Below, piece after piece: positions 51,263 through 61,704 of a stretch of 64,000 bases of DNA (position 1 is the first letter of the stretch; every line of letters begins with the position of its first letter). The notes under the pieces are model-generated. The model saw only the letters and a program-made list of their open reading frames with translations, did not search any database and was not told the origin of the DNA. Source of the DNA: Nevskia sp. (lineage in GTDB: Bacteria; Pseudomonadota; Gammaproteobacteria; Nevskiales; Nevskiaceae); assembly GCA_021732745.1 (NCBI GenBank), contig JAKFUK010000001.1, positions 818,931-882,930 on the forward strand, written 5' to 3'. Made by a program: the position numbers and the translations under genes.

Positions 51263-52540
51263 TCAGAAACCCAAGGCACCGAGCAGCCGCAACAGCGAAC
51301 CGTAATCGCCCGAAGCGTTGTACTGCGCAGTCCCGGCGTAGCTCGCCGTGAAACCGAGGTTGAGCAGCGCGCGCGCCGAGGAAATCACGCCGGTGCAGGT
51401 CGCGACACCAGCGCTGTTGGTGGTCGCGGTGCAGATCAGGTTGCCGCTGAGACGGGTGAAAAAGCTGATCTGCTGCCCGGCCAGAGGTGCCAGCGGATCG
51501 CCCGGATTGGCGCTGACAATCTCCAGCCGCGCCGATACCGTCACCCGCAGTTGACCACCCGACAGCGGCGTCGAAATCACCGGCAGCGCGGTGGTCTTGG
51601 TGTTCAGCGGCACCGGCGGCGGACGGAAATCACGGGCCGCCGTCAACTGGCCTTTCACGCACAGGCCGTTGCTGATGAAGCCGCCGAAGCCCGGATTGAT
51701 CGGCCCCGCTTCGAGTGCGCCGCTGTTGATGTTGAAGCGGTAGACATTGCTGGTGACGTAATCGTTGACCCAGAACGAAGTGCCGTTCGGGTCCAGCGCC
51801 ATCTGGTAGAAAAAGCCGCCCGCCGATGGCGTGGTGTAGGTCTGGATGACATTGCCGCTGCCATCCAGGCGCAGCACTGCCGTTTCGTTGGCCACCAGCA
51901 GGCCGCCGCTGCCGTCGCCCGGAGCCAGCAGTTTCAGCGAGTGAACGCGGTTGTTGCCGGGCACAGTCGCGAAGTTCGACAGCAACTGGCCGCTCGTGGT
52001 GTCGAGCCGGAAGATGGTCGGCGGCTGGCCGAAAGCGCCTTGCGTGAAATAGACCGTGGTCTGGTCGTTGGCGAGATCGATGTGATCGACGCGCGGCACC
52101 GGCGTGACTTGCAAGGAATTGCCAGCCGCATCAAGTCGTTCGATGTTGGCGAAATTGTGGCCAGCCAGAAGATCGCCATTGTCGGAAAAACCAATCGTTT
52201 CCAGGCCGCCGTTGGCAGTCTGGATGGTCTGCACGATGTCGTGCGGCACTTCACCGTTGAAGCGGATGACCCGGTTCGACTCGTAGTTCGCGGTGTAGAG
52301 GTTGTCCTGCGTGTCGAAGGCGCAGGTGGTGGCGGTGCCGCCCTGGCCATCGCTGATGGTTTCCTTGAACGTGCCGTCTGGCGCGTAAACCACGTAGCTG
52401 CCGTTCGGTGCGCCGATGAACAGGTCGCCGTCGTTCCATGGCGTGCTGGCCAGCGCCGGCAGCGACAGGGCCAGCAAGCCGACGGCAGCCAGCCGGACGG
52501 CGCGCGGCACCTTGGGTTCGCGATTCGGGAAAAGATGCAT
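51263..52540 (-). CDS. Secreted NHL/SMP-30-like beta-propeller protein with C-terminal Ig-like domain
   Basis: A 425-residue exported protein. The signal peptide is RAVRLAAVGLLALSLPALAS (about 13-32). From about 33 to 300 there are repeated blade-like segments (GDLFIGAPNGSYVVYAPDG, LYTANYESNRVIRFNG, LLVANETAVLRLDGSGNV) as in NHL or SMP-30 propellers. From about 320 to 425 an Ig-like segment includes GQQISFFTRLSGNLICTATTNSAGVATCTG, split here as GQQISFFTRLSG and ATTNSAGVATCTG. This resembles invasin/Big-1 type repeats found in secreted proteins. No catalytic residues are recognisable. The function is unknown. It is divergent from the uracil catabolism operon. Confidence 0.65.
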   Translation of the reverse strand: MHLFPNREPKVPRAVRLAAVGLLALSLPALASTPWNDGDLFIGAPNGSYVVYAPDGTFKETISDGQGGTATTCAFDTQDNLYTANYESNRVIRFNGEVPHDIVQTIQTANGGLETIGFSDNGDLLAGHNFANIERLDAAGNSLQVTPVPRVDHIDLANDQTTVYFTQGAFGQPPTIFRLDTTSGQLLSNFATVPGNNRVHSLKLLAPGDGSGGLLVANETAVLRLDGSGNVIQTYTTPSAGGFFYQMALDPNGTSFWVNDYVTSNVYRFNINSGALEAGPINPGFGGFISNGLCVKGQLTAARDFRPPPVPLNTKTTALPVISTPLSGGQLRVTVSARLEIVSANPGDPLAPLAGQQISFFTRLSGNLICTATTNSAGVATCTGVISSARALLNLGFTASYAGTAQYNASGDYGSLLRLLGALGF

Positions 52541-52791
52541 GGGGTTTATCCTCGGAAAGACGATGCGGGAAGGCAGGGGTCGGGCTCTAACAGCACCCGT
52601 GTCCTACCTTCGCTGGCTATCACTCGCACCGCGACCGGGAAAAACGTACTTTCCCGAAGATCACGCCGCGAAAGGAGACCTGACCCACAGTCGCTCGCCG
52701 ATCACCGCGACGGCATAAAAGCTGCTCACCGCGACAGCCGGGCTGCGATTCGTTGATGATCGCGGCTGCCGCGTCATGACAGGAGTTGCCG

Positions 52792-54089
<1,298 letters not shown>

Positions 54090-54093
<4 letters not shown>

Positions 54094-55301
54094 AGGCAGC
54101 GATTGCCACTCTTCGCGATCCCGCCACCATCCGCGCGCGTGCCGCCAACATCGCGGCGGCCGTGGCGGCGGATCAGTCCCCGCACTGGCGGCTGGATATG
54201 TCGCGCATCGACGCCGCTGCGCAGAAAGTCGCCGAGGTCACCCTCGCCCGCTATCCAAGCCTGGATATTCCCTATCACAGCCGCTGGCGGCACTTCGAGG
54301 CGGGCGGTGTCGATCGCGCAGCGCAACTGACGGTAGCAATGGCCGGGCTCGACACGGCTGCACAGGCCCGCGCAAGGATTGATCTGGCCATCGTCGCCGT
54401 GCTGCTCGATGCCGGGGCCGGCGCACAGTGGTCGTATCGCGATGGCGCCCAGGTTTGCACGCGCTCGGAAGGGCTCGGCGTGGCCAGCTTCCGCGCCTTC
54501 ATGGCCGGGGCGTTTTCGTCCGATTCCTCACAGCCGCTGCGTGTCGACGGCCCAGCGCTGCAAACGCTGACAGCCAACCGGCTGGCCGCACTTTTCCAGG
54601 TCAGCGGCGACAATCTGCTGGTTGGCCTCGAAGGCCGCGCCGAACTGCTGCGCCGCTTCGGCCGCACGCTGGTCGAACACCGCCAAGCCTTCGGCGCCGA
54701 TGCCCGCCCCGGCGGCCTGTTCGATCTGCTGACCGACCACGGCGAGAAACGCGAGATCGACGTGGCAACGCTGCTGCGCGCCCTGCTCGATCACAGCAGC
54801 GACATCTGGCTTGCCGGCAACACACTGGATGGCGTGGCACTCGGCGACGCTTGGCCGCACCCGCTTGCCGGTGGCGAAGGCCCCAGTGCTGGCTGGATGC
54901 CGTTCCACAAGCTCAGCCAGTGGCTGGTCTACTCCCTGTTCGAGCCGTTTGAATGGGCCGGCATCGCCGTCAACGGCCGCAACGCACTGACCGGCCTGCC
55001 CGAATACCGCAACGGCGGCTTGTTGATCGACGCCGGCGTGCTGAGCTTTCGCGACGTTTCCGTGGCGACGCGACAATGGCAGGCCAGCGACGCCCTGATC
55101 ATCGAGTGGCGAGCGCTGACCGTGCATCTGATCGACATCGTCGCCGACCGCGTGCGCAGCCTGCTCGGTCGCAGCGCAGAAGAACTGCCGCTGGCCTGCG
55201 TGCTCGAAGGCGGCACCTGGGCGGCAGGCCGCGTTTATGCCGCCGAACTGCGTGACGGCCGCCCGCCGCTCGACATCGTCAGCGATGGCACCGTTTTTTG
55301 A
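54090..55301 (+). CDS. DUF1688 protein, URC4 homologue
   Basis: A 403-residue protein from the GTG at 54090 that overlaps the previous stop by 4 bp. The frame is open far upstream inside the previous gene, but that part is an Arg-rich shadow. It matches the DUF1688 family (URC4), with blocks [51 protein letters not shown] and [19 protein letters not shown]. The chemistry is not firmly established. In the URC pathway it acts with URC1 in uracil breakdown after uracil is turned into UMP. The order URC1-URC4-UPRT supports one operon and pathway. Confidence 0.85.
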
Positions 55302-55326
55302 ACTCCACATTCCAGGAAGCGAACCG

Positions 55327-55962
55327 ATGACCGCAGGCACCGTGCACTTGATCGACCACCCGCTGGTCCAGCACAAACTGACGCTGATGCGAAAGAAATC
55401 CGCCAGCGTCAACAGCTTCACCCGTCTGCTCGACGAAGTGTCGACGCTCATGGCCTACGAAGTCACCCGCGACATGCCGATGCATGAAGTCGAAATCGAA
55501 ACCCCGATCTGCTCGATGACCTCGAAGTTGATCGACGGCAAAAAAATCGTGCTGGTGCCGATCCTGCGCGCCGGCCTCGGCATCCTGGCCGGCATGCGCA
55601 GCGTGATTCCCGGCGCCAGAGTCGGCCACATCGGTCTGTATCGCGATCCGAAAACCCTCGGCGCCATCGAGTACTACTTCAAGATGCCCTCCGGCATGAA
55701 GAACCGCGACGCCATCGTGCTCGACCCGATGCTCGCCACCGGCAATTCCGCCATCGCTGCCGTCGACCGCCTGAAGGAAACCCACCCGCGCTCGATCCGC
55801 TTCGTCTGCCTGCTCACCTGCGCGCAAGGCCTCGCCAACTTCCACAGCCAGCACCCCGACGTGCCGGTCTACACCGCCGCCATCGACCAAGGCCTGAACG
55901 ATCACGGCTACATCGTGCCGGGGCTAGGCGATGCCGGCGATCGCATCTTCGGCACCAAGTAA
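55327..55962 (+). CDS. upp: Uracil phosphoribosyltransferase
   Basis: Converts uracil and PRPP to UMP. It has 211 residues from the ATG at 55327 with a CAGGAAG ribosome-binding site. [17 protein letters not shown] is the typical opening. The PRPP-binding block [20 protein letters not shown] and the uracil-binding end [20 protein letters not shown] are intact. In the yeast URC pathway the equivalent enzyme (URC6) supplies the nucleotide on which the pathway depends, so here it may serve catabolism as well as salvage. It lies 25 bp after the DUF1688 gene. Confidence 0.95.
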   Translation: MTAGTVHLIDHPLVQHKLTLMRKKSASVNSFTRLLDEVSTLMAYEVTRDMPMHEVEIETPICSMTSKLIDGKKIVLVPILRAGLGILAGMRSVIPGARVGHIGLYRDPKTLGAIEYYFKMPSGMKNRDAIVLDPMLATGNSAIAAVDRLKETHPRSIRFVCLLTCAQGLANFHSQHPDVPVYTAAIDQGLNDHGYIVPGLGDAGDRIFGTK

Positions 55963-55982
55963 GCGCCAATTCCCGCCAACAA

Positions 55983-56060
55983 CGTAGGGCGGATAAGCGA
56001 AGCGCATCCGCCGATGCGCAAAAGTCCGAAGGTGGATGCGCTGCGCTTATCCACCCTACG
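55983..56060. repeat. CGTAGGGCGGATAAGCG-type palindrome after upp
   Basis: Inverted arms (CGTAGGGCGGATAAGCGAAG at the left, CTTATCCACCCTACG at the right end) form an imperfect palindrome of about 78 bp beginning 20 bp after the upp stop. Related sequences are common intergenic repeats in proteobacteria; it could also act as a transcription terminator. Confidence 0.75.
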
Positions 56061-56106
56061 GTTCTCAGACCTTGCACTGTTGCCAGTCGAAATCACCACA
56101 ACGCCG

Positions 56107-56600
56107 ATGAACCCCGCTTCGGCCTTGCTGATCGACGACCAATCCCCTCAAAACGCCGTCGAATCATCCTAAACAGCACGCCAGTTGCCGATGAACGGCA
56201 GCGCGATGCTTCCGCACCGCCTCCAGTTGGGGATGAACGGTAGTGCGTCGCTTCAAAACATCATCCTGTTCCGGATGAACGGTTACGCACCGCATCCGCA
56301 GACCATCCTGTTGCCGATGAACGGCTGCGCGTCGCTTCAGAACACCATCCTGTTCCGGATGAACGGCTGTGCGCCGCTTCCGCACGTCATCCAGTCGCCG
56401 ATGAACGGCGTCACATCGCAAAAATCAGCCATCGCATCACCGCCAAACGCCATCCTGTCGGGAAAAAATGTCGTCGCATTGATTCCAAACGTCGTCGTGG
56501 TCGTTCCGAACACCGTCGCATCGATTCCAAATGCCGTTCAGTTCGATCTGCGAGCGCTGACCTTTACGCCGAACGCTGCTGCAATCGCTTCAAACGCCAT
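56107..56600. repeat. 21-bp-period tandem repeat tract (heptapeptide-like)
   Basis: About 23 degenerate 21-bp units, in places organised as 42-bp doublets starting ATGAACGG, run through this tract. Read on the plus strand they give seven-residue units with Asn at position 2: MNGSASL QNIILFR MNGYAPH, later PNVVVVV PNTVASI PNAVQFD. An ORF with TTG start covers 56185-56625 (146 residues). The same register continues upstream (MNPASAL at 56107, four units earlier) across an in-frame TAA at 56170-56172. The minus strand also has an 85-residue repetitive ORF. Coding is therefore unproven; it may be a decayed repeat-protein gene or a minisatellite. The rest of the 925-bp upp-56888 gap is repeats. 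Confidence 0.7.
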
Positions 56601-56679
56601 TTCCAGCTTGCTCTGGTTTACTTGAGTTGCAATCAAGCACGGCAAGCTTGGCTAATCCAGCAAGCGAGTACCGCTGGTC

Positions 56680-56714
56680 TCCCTCTCCCCCCGGGAGAGG
56701 GCCGGGGTGAGGGA
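56680..56714. repeat. CCCTCTCCCCCCGGGAGAGGG-type palindromic repeat
   Basis: A perfect GAGAGGG/CCCTCTC palindrome around CCCCGG continues into CCGGGGTGAGGGA. It is related to the repeat at 50444-50563. The next 170 bp to the ATG at 56888 show no gene; the stretch is A/C-rich. Confidence 0.65.
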
Positions 56715-56887
56715 CGCTTCCGCATAAGGACCGCCCAGTCCAAACCCTTCAACACTAATCAAACCGAGAAGTACGTCACAAATCCCCCCCAAAACCCCAG
56801 CACTCCGTCATTGACGCCAAGGAAACCAAGCGCAAGGCTTCAAGCAACAAGGAACGTACACAAGCATCACAACACGGAGCAGTACTC

Positions 56888-57571
56888 ATGACTCACCGCG
56901 ACCGCCGTCGTTTCGAACGTGTCATCCGCGTGCTGAGCTTTCTTCACGAACATGCGGAGGACTTCTCCACTGCCGGCAATGTCGGCACGCTGACCGCATC
57001 GCTGGAAACGCACCGCAACGCACTGGAAGCCGCCATCTCCCGTCAGAAGCCAGAACGCATCGACAAGAGACAACCGATCAACAACCTCACGGCCAGCTGC
57101 CGCCAGATCGCCACCATTGCCCGCGCCATCATCCGCCGGGACAAGAACTTTGTCGGCCGCTACAAACTGCCGACGCCGATCACCGACTTAAGCCTGATCG
57201 CTCACGCCGACTCCCTGCTCGCCAAGCTCGAATTCCATCTGGATGATGACAGCGACGCCCAGCAAGCCAAGTCACAGCTCCGCTCCCGCCTCGCCAGCTT
57301 CGAACTCGCGCCAGACTTCGTCGAAACCCTGCGCAAGCAGCGCAACGCACTGCGCGACGCCATCGAATTCAACCAGATCAAGGCCCAGAGCGGCATCGAA
57401 ACCACCAGCAGCATCAACACCCTGCTCCACGCCACCACCCTCGACATCCAGGACCTTGACGCCATCATGCGCGGCAGGTTCAACCGATTGCCGGATAAGT
57501 TGAAAGCCTGGAGGAGTGCTAGTCGGGTTGAAGTGGCTGCAAGGAAAGCGCTGGGAGAACCGACGCCATGA
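56888..57571 (+). CDS. Hypothetical mainly helical protein
   Basis: A 227-residue protein starting MTHRDRRRFERVIRVLSFLH with CGGAG upstream. The sequence is hydrophilic and predicted helical throughout, with no signal peptide or membrane segment. Recurrent Leu/Ile spacing (RNALEAAISRQK, LAKLEFHLDDDSDAQQ) and a C-terminal DLDAIMRGRFNRLPDKLKAWRSASRVE block are visible. That C-terminal pattern (D-LD-x-I-R...LxxW+xAxxVE) resembles short hypothetical proteins of environmental bacteria, but I cannot name a family. GC content is like the chromosome, unlike the two genes that follow. No operon partner is evident. Confidence 0.7.
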   Translation: MTHRDRRRFERVIRVLSFLHEHAEDFSTAGNVGTLTASLETHRNALEAAISRQKPERIDKRQPINNLTASCRQIATIARAIIRRDKNFVGRYKLPTPITDLSLIAHADSLLAKLEFHLDDDSDAQQAKSQLRSRLASFELAPDFVETLRKQRNALRDAIEFNQIKAQSGIETTSSINTLLHATTLDIQDLDAIMRGRFNRLPDKLKAWRSASRVEVAARKALGEPTP

Positions 57572-57674
57572 ACGGGAGATGCAGTGCTTCATTGGCTGTG
57601 CTGGCTCGGCCATTGTTACTTGAGCCTAGCCCCTTAAATTACAAAGAACTTGACCCGAACAACTCGAGGCGACT

Positions 57675-58220
57675 ATGACGCGAGACACTGTTCAGAAAAT
57701 TGCTCTTGGAATCCTCATCCCGGTACTACTTGCATTTTTTTGGTTCGTATTTTCCAAGGGCCGCATGGTGTGGCTTCACGTTGATAGCGATGTTCCGGTA
57801 TCTACGCAGGAAGAGAGAACAAAACAAGCAATAACAATTGGAGAAGAAAACAAGAAGGTGTCAGCGGAGGCACTTGCTAGTATCGCTAAAGCTATTGACG
57901 AACTTGAACGCCAGAAAATAGAACTTCTGGCGGCACCCGTTAGAGGAGAAATCGGAAGAGAAATTGGCAAATCACCCAAAGGTAAAGCGATAATTTTTTT
58001 GAACACCAATAGCGATGCGCGTCGCTTCAAAAGTGAAAAGCAAATTGAAATATCATTTCAAGGTAAAGCAATTCCGATAGAGATTGGCGGCACCATTATC
58101 AATGAGCGCGAATTAGTTATAGGGCAGCTCAACGCCGAAGCGGCTGAATCTCTCGGCATTTCCGAGCGCAGGGGGATAGCGGCGGTAACGTTGAGGCGTC
58201 TATCCACTGGCAGGCCGTAA
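57675..58220 (+). CDS. Hypothetical single-pass membrane protein (AT-rich)
   Basis: A 181-residue protein. An N-terminal membrane helix (IALGILIPVLLAFFWFVF, about 9-26) is followed by a charged helical region rich in Glu/Lys (about 45-90, KQAITIGEENKKVSAEALAS). The C-terminal part looks beta-rich (KAIIFLNTNSDARRF, QIEISFQGKAIPIEIGGTII). No family is recognised. The gene is noticeably more AT-rich than the surrounding chromosome and carries rare-looking codons, which suggests horizontal acquisition. It lies 103 bp after the preceding gene without a clear promoter or terminator. Confidence 0.65.
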   Translation: MTRDTVQKIALGILIPVLLAFFWFVFSKGRMVWLHVDSDVPVSTQEERTKQAITIGEENKKVSAEALASIAKAIDELERQKIELLAAPVRGEIGREIGKSPKGKAIIFLNTNSDARRFKSEKQIEISFQGKAIPIEIGGTIINERELVIGQLNAEAAESLGISERRGIAAVTLRRLSTGRP

Positions 58221-58277
58221 ATCATGCCCAACCAGACCCTCCAGTCGCCCCATCTCCACTTTGCTCCGGGAATTACC

Positions 58278-58308
58278 GAGAATTGCGGTGACACTTTACT
58301 CATTCCCC
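58278..58308 (+). repeat. 31-bp direct repeat, left copy
   Basis: GAGAATTGCGGTGACACTTT and ACTCATTCCCC (58278-58308) match 59539-59569 at 26 of 31 positions in the same orientation. GGAATT...GTGACA...TTACT...ATTCCC resembles the flanks of some REP-associated tyrosine transposase elements; no transposase gene is present here. The rest of the 286-bp gap holds no recognised feature. Confidence 0.6.
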
Positions 58309-58506
58309 GCGCTAAAGAATGCTCCGTTGCAAATGTCTGAATGACGGCGGATGGACTGCTACCCTTTGTGATGCATAATCGCTCAGCCGCACTCAAGACT
58401 GCGCTTTTAGTGCTCGGCGGCGTCAGATTCTTAGATTTTATCCTTTGGTGGGTTAGTCAAGGTGTTCCCGTAATCACGCTTTTTTCTTCCCATTGGTGAC
58501 TTGGCT

Positions 58507-59475
58507 ATGAGTAAAGCGAAGACAACGACAATTATTAAGTTGATGACCGTAATAGTCATCGGCACTGGCTGCCTTGGTATCTTTGCTGCAGCGTATTTTA
58601 CTGAGGCCTTCATGCCCGCATCTGGCACATTTTCTAGTGCTTTTGCTTCAGCCCTAACAACCATCTCCGTGGCTTTAGTTGGCTTCGGTATATTCAGCTT
58701 CGCCGTCGACACAAAAAACTGGAAAGATTACTTTGCGGAGAGAATCAAAGAGGTCGTAATTGAAAGCGACTATTTAAATACGCTAGACCCTGAAACTCTT
58801 AAAGAACTTCAAACTCGCCTATTGAAGGCACAGTTTAAAAATTCCGCGATAGATAAAGAAGGAAGCTTCCTTAATTATTTTCATCATCACCTCCATAGAT
58901 TCATATCAGAACCTTTTCGTGAAGACGTTTCCACTGAAGTACTAATGCGTGAGCATCCAAGCCAAGAAGGTCTATTTCAAGTTACCGATAAGGTCAGGTA
59001 TGTCTGCCGCTCATCAGGCGGGCGAATTCAAGCACATATTGGATGGAAACCTGATGAGGGAGAATTCGAAGAAGTTCTCTCACTAAAGATTACTGTGCAA
59101 TATCCGCCACATCACAAAAATGCTGGACAGAAGGTAGTAATATATCCAATTGATGGGAGCGTGCTAAATAATGATCTCGAAGCAGGCATCAAGATACCGC
59201 TTGACAAATTTCAGGACATTGATTCTTTAGTTGTGACTACAGAGTCCGAGTACGTCGTAAAGCTTGGAAAATTTCAGTATTGGCAAATGGCCCATCCGAC
59301 GAAGAACTTTGAAGTCACAATTACTTATCCAAGCGCTTACCAAATTCAATTCAAGACGCTCGTACTCGAGGATGTAGTAAGTCAGATTACAATGTATTCC
59401 GGGTATCTAAAATTTGGTTATGGGTCTTGGGCATTACCCCAGAGTGGTATCGCATGGTTGATAAGCAAGGCATAA
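58507..59475 (+). CDS. Hypothetical two-TM membrane protein (AT-rich)
   Basis: A 322-residue protein from the ATG at 58507, which has a GGTGA upstream. Two N-terminal membrane segments (LMTVIVIGTGCLGIFAAAYF and FASALTTISVALVGFGIFSFA) are followed by about 250 soluble residues. The soluble part has DYFAERIKEVVIESDYLNTL, a His-rich LNYFHHHLHRFIS, and a later beta-rich segment with TESEYVVKLGKFQYWQM. No family or catalytic motif is recognised. It is AT-rich like the gene before it and lies between two 31-bp direct repeats. A 2TM-plus-soluble-domain layout occurs in many effector and sensor proteins, but no function can be assigned. Confidence 0.65.
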   Translation: MSKAKTTTIIKLMTVIVIGTGCLGIFAAAYFTEAFMPASGTFSSAFASALTTISVALVGFGIFSFAVDTKNWKDYFAERIKEVVIESDYLNTLDPETLKELQTRLLKAQFKNSAIDKEGSFLNYFHHHLHRFISEPFREDVSTEVLMREHPSQEGLFQVTDKVRYVCRSSGGRIQAHIGWKPDEGEFEEVLSLKITVQYPPHHKNAGQKVVIYPIDGSVLNNDLEAGIKIPLDKFQDIDSLVVTTESEYVVKLGKFQYWQMAHPTKNFEVTITYPSAYQIQFKTLVLEDVVSQITMYSGYLKFGYGSWALPQSGIAWLISKA

Positions 59476-59538
59476 CACTGAGTTACTCAGAAGTCGCTAA
59501 ATAAGGCGACAAGTATTAAAATGTAGTCAAGCTTTGCT

Positions 59539-59569
59539 GGGAATTACAGTGACACCTTACTAATTCCCC
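59539..59569 (+). repeat. 31-bp direct repeat, right copy
   Basis: GGGAATTACAGTGACACCTT and ACTAATTCCCC (59539-59569) match the copy at 58278-58308 in the same orientation, flanking the AT-rich gene at 58507-59475. Confidence 0.6.
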
Positions 59570-59820
59570 AATTCATTGAGAAAGCAGCGTTCGCGGAAGC
59601 TATTCTCACTGGCTGACCTCACAGCACTATTTCACGCCATAGCGCGCGGGAAGCTTCAACCGCTTCCCGCTTTCCTTGTCGCCCAAGGAAAGTAACCAAA
59701 GGAAGGGCACCCGGCATGTCGTCGACTCGCGAGAACTCCTGATTGCCCCCCCTGCCCGGCCAAACATCGCGGCCGGGCGTTCAGAGCATTTTGGGTTCAA
59801 GTGACGACATCACCCCGACC

Positions 59821-59898
59821 CCGTTCGCCCTGAGCTTGTCGAAGGGCATTCGGATATGCGTCGACCAGCAAGGCTTCGACAAGCTCAGCCTGAACGAA
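59821..59898. repeat. Intergenic inverted repeat with GCCCTGAGCTTGTCGAAGGGC
   Basis: Arms CGTTCGCCCTGAGCTTGTCG (59821 onward) and CGACAAGCTCAGCCTGAACG (59877 onward) are imperfect inverted copies of a very common environmental-bacterial intergenic repeat. The surrounding gene-free stretch 59570-60090 also holds a GGAAAGTAACCAAAGGAAGGG segment (about 59686-59708) of another widespread repeat type. The short ORF across it is a read-through artefact. No real gene is seen in the 699-bp gap. Confidence 0.7.
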
Positions 59899-60090
59899 TT
59901 TTGTGCTCGCACTCAATCCCAAAATGCGTTGCCGCGAAAGAACAGCGCCGAAGCTAGCCGCAGAAAGCGGGCACGGCTCGCCCTACGTAAGAACGTCGGC
60001 AAGAGATTGCCGGCCTACGCTGGGCGGCAGCGCTGCCGGCCAGAAGCACGACCCACAAGACGCAACACCGCCACAGTCGCGTTGAAAATC

Positions 60091-60180
60091 CGTAGGGTGG
60101 GCAGGCTTCATCTGCCCACGCGGGCGTAGCAATCTGACATCGGCGAATCGGTGGGCAGGTGAAGCCCGCCCACCCTACCG
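60091..60180. repeat. CGTAGGGTGGGCAGG-type palindrome overlapping the amidase stop codon
   Basis: Inverted arms CGTAGGGTGGGCAGG (60091-60105) and GCCCGCCCACCCTACCG (about 60164-60180) carry an internal CTGCCCAC/GTGGGCAG pair. The amidase TAG stop codon (60175-60177, minus strand) is the TAG of the arm's GGTAGGGTGGGC. Confidence 0.75.
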
Positions 60181-61704
60181 GCGCTTCTTTTTCCCCGACG
60201 CCTGCGGAATCGTCACGCCCTGCTCGTAGGCATGCGCCGCGCGGTAGATCGTGGCTTCCTGCCAGTGACGGCCGATCAGCATCATGCCGATCGGCAAACC
60301 GTTCGACGTGCCGCAGGGCACCGTGATCGCCGGATGGCCGCTGGCGTCGAAGGGGGCGGTGTTGGCGATCATCTCGAAGCCGCGCGCGCAGCTTTCGGCC
60401 GGGCCGCAATCGGCTGGCGGCAGCTTGGTCGCCTTCATCGGCATGGTCGGCATCAGCAGCAGGTCGTATTTCGACAGCGCGTCGTCATAGGCCGCGCGCA
60501 GCTGGCGATTGAGGTTCTGGGCCTTGGCGTAGTGATGGCCGCGATACTTCTTCAACACGTGATGGCCGAACAGGATGGTTACCTTGACGGTGTCCGACAA
60601 CTCGTCCGCCCGCTGCCGCCAGGCATCATGAGCGCGTTGCAGGCTGGTCACGTACAGGCCTTTCCAGTTAAAGCCGAAACCGTTGCCATGCATCATCTGC
60701 TGGGTCGCGCCTTCATGGGCGATCGCCGACCAGATGATCATGCCGACCGTGTGCATCGGGATCGACACGTCCTCGACCGTCGCCCCCAGCTTGGCGAACT
60801 GCGCGGCCGCCTTCTTCACGGCGGCATCGACATCAGCTTCCGAATTGGCATGGCCGAAGCCTTCGCGAACGACACCGATGCGCATGCCCTTGACCGACTG
60901 GTTCAGCGCGCCGAGGTAGTCGCCGCGCTGCACGTCGATCTGGCGCGGATCAAGGCCGTCGTAGCCGGCGATCACGTCGAGCAGCAGGGCGTTGTCGGCG
61001 ACCGTCGCCGTCATCGGCCCGATGTGGTCGAGCGTGGCTTCGATGGCCATGATGCCGCTGTACGGCACCAGACCGTGGGTGGCCTTCATGCCGACGATGC
61101 CGCACCACGACGAGGGCATGCGGATCGAACCGCCCTGATCGCTGCCGATCGCCATGTCGACTTCACCGGTCGCCACCAGCACCGCGCTGCCCGATGACGA
61201 GCCGCCCGAGGAATGGCCGGCCTTGTGCGGGTTGATCACCGGCCCGAGCGAGCCGGTGTGGCTGCCGCCCGAAAAGCAGAAATGCTCGCAATGCGACTTG
61301 CCGAGCACCGTGCCGCCGGCATCGAGAATGCGGGTGACCAGCGTGGCATCGACATCGGGGATGTAGCCCTGGAGGGTCGAGGAGCCGTTCATCATCGGCA
61401 CACCGGCCACGCAGATGTTGTCCTTGATTGCGAAGGTCTTGCCCTTCAAGGGGCCGCTCGCCGCACCGTCGATGCGGCTCTTCACGTACCAGGCGTTGTA
61501 GGGGTTCTCGGCCGCCGACGGCTGGTAGCCCGGCGTGCGCGGGTAGCGGACGATCGGCAGCTCGTCCGCCATGTCTTCGAGTGCCGTGTAGGCAGCCACG
61601 GCGCCATCCATCAAGCCGAGGAAGGTGTCGATCTCGGCAGCCGACATGTGCATGCCAAGTTCGCGTGCGACCTCGGCCATCTCGTCGTGGGTGGGTTTCT
61701 TCAT
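60175..61704 (-). CDS. Amidase-signature amidase, nitrile hydratase-associated type
   Basis: Hydrolyses amides to carboxylic acids and ammonia; in nitrile hydratase clusters it performs the second step of nitrile use. It has 509 residues. An N-terminal helical domain (about 1-75) is followed by the signature core with the Ser-cisSer-Lys triad. Lys94 lies in FAIKDNI, the cis-Ser at about 169-170 in HSSGGSSSGSA, and nucleophile Ser193 in GSDQGGSIRMP. LLLMPTMPMKATKLPP and GLPIGMMLIG are near the C-terminus, which ends in a Lys/Arg tail. It is divergent from the nitrile hydratase genes. Its stop codon is supplied by a palindromic repeat. Confidence 0.9.
   Translation of the reverse strand: MKKPTHDEMAEVARELGMHMSAAEIDTFLGLMDGAVAAYTALEDMADELPIVRYPRTPGYQPSAAENPYNAWYVKSRIDGAASGPLKGKTFAIKDNICVAGVPMMNGSSTLQGYIPDVDATLVTRILDAGGTVLGKSHCEHFCFSGGSHTGSLGPVINPHKAGHSSGGSSSGSAVLVATGEVDMAIGSDQGGSIRMPSSWCGIVGMKATHGLVPYSGIMAIEATLDHIGPMTATVADNALLLDVIAGYDGLDPRQIDVQRGDYLGALNQSVKGMRIGVVREGFGHANSEADVDAAVKKAAAQFAKLGATVEDVSIPMHTVGMIIWSAIAHEGATQQMMHGNGFGFNWKGLYVTSLQRAHDAWRQRADELSDTVKVTILFGHHVLKKYRGHHYAKAQNLNRQLRAAYDDALSKYDLLLMPTMPMKATKLPPADCGPAESCARGFEMIANTAPFDASGHPAITVPCGTSNGLPIGMMLIGRHWQEATIYRAAHAYEQGVTIPQASGKKKRR

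Noticed and set aside
52634..52658. Small CGGGAAA/TTTCCCG hairpin upstream of the uracil operon, considered as a riboswitch or operator
   Set aside because: Too short and isolated to assign; no known riboswitch core is visible around it.
56164..56421. 85-codon minus-strand repetitive ORF in the 21-bp repeat tract
   Set aside because: Any multiple-of-three repeat gives periodic ORFs on both strands; Arg/His-rich composition and no ribosome-binding site argue against coding.
56107..56600. CRISPR array candidate
   Set aside because: The units are contiguous 21-bp degenerate repeats without unique spacers and there are no cas genes nearby.
59743..60129. 128-codon plus-strand ORF
   Set aside because: It is built from widespread intergenic repeats (PFALSLSKG-type translation) and has no conserved protein character.
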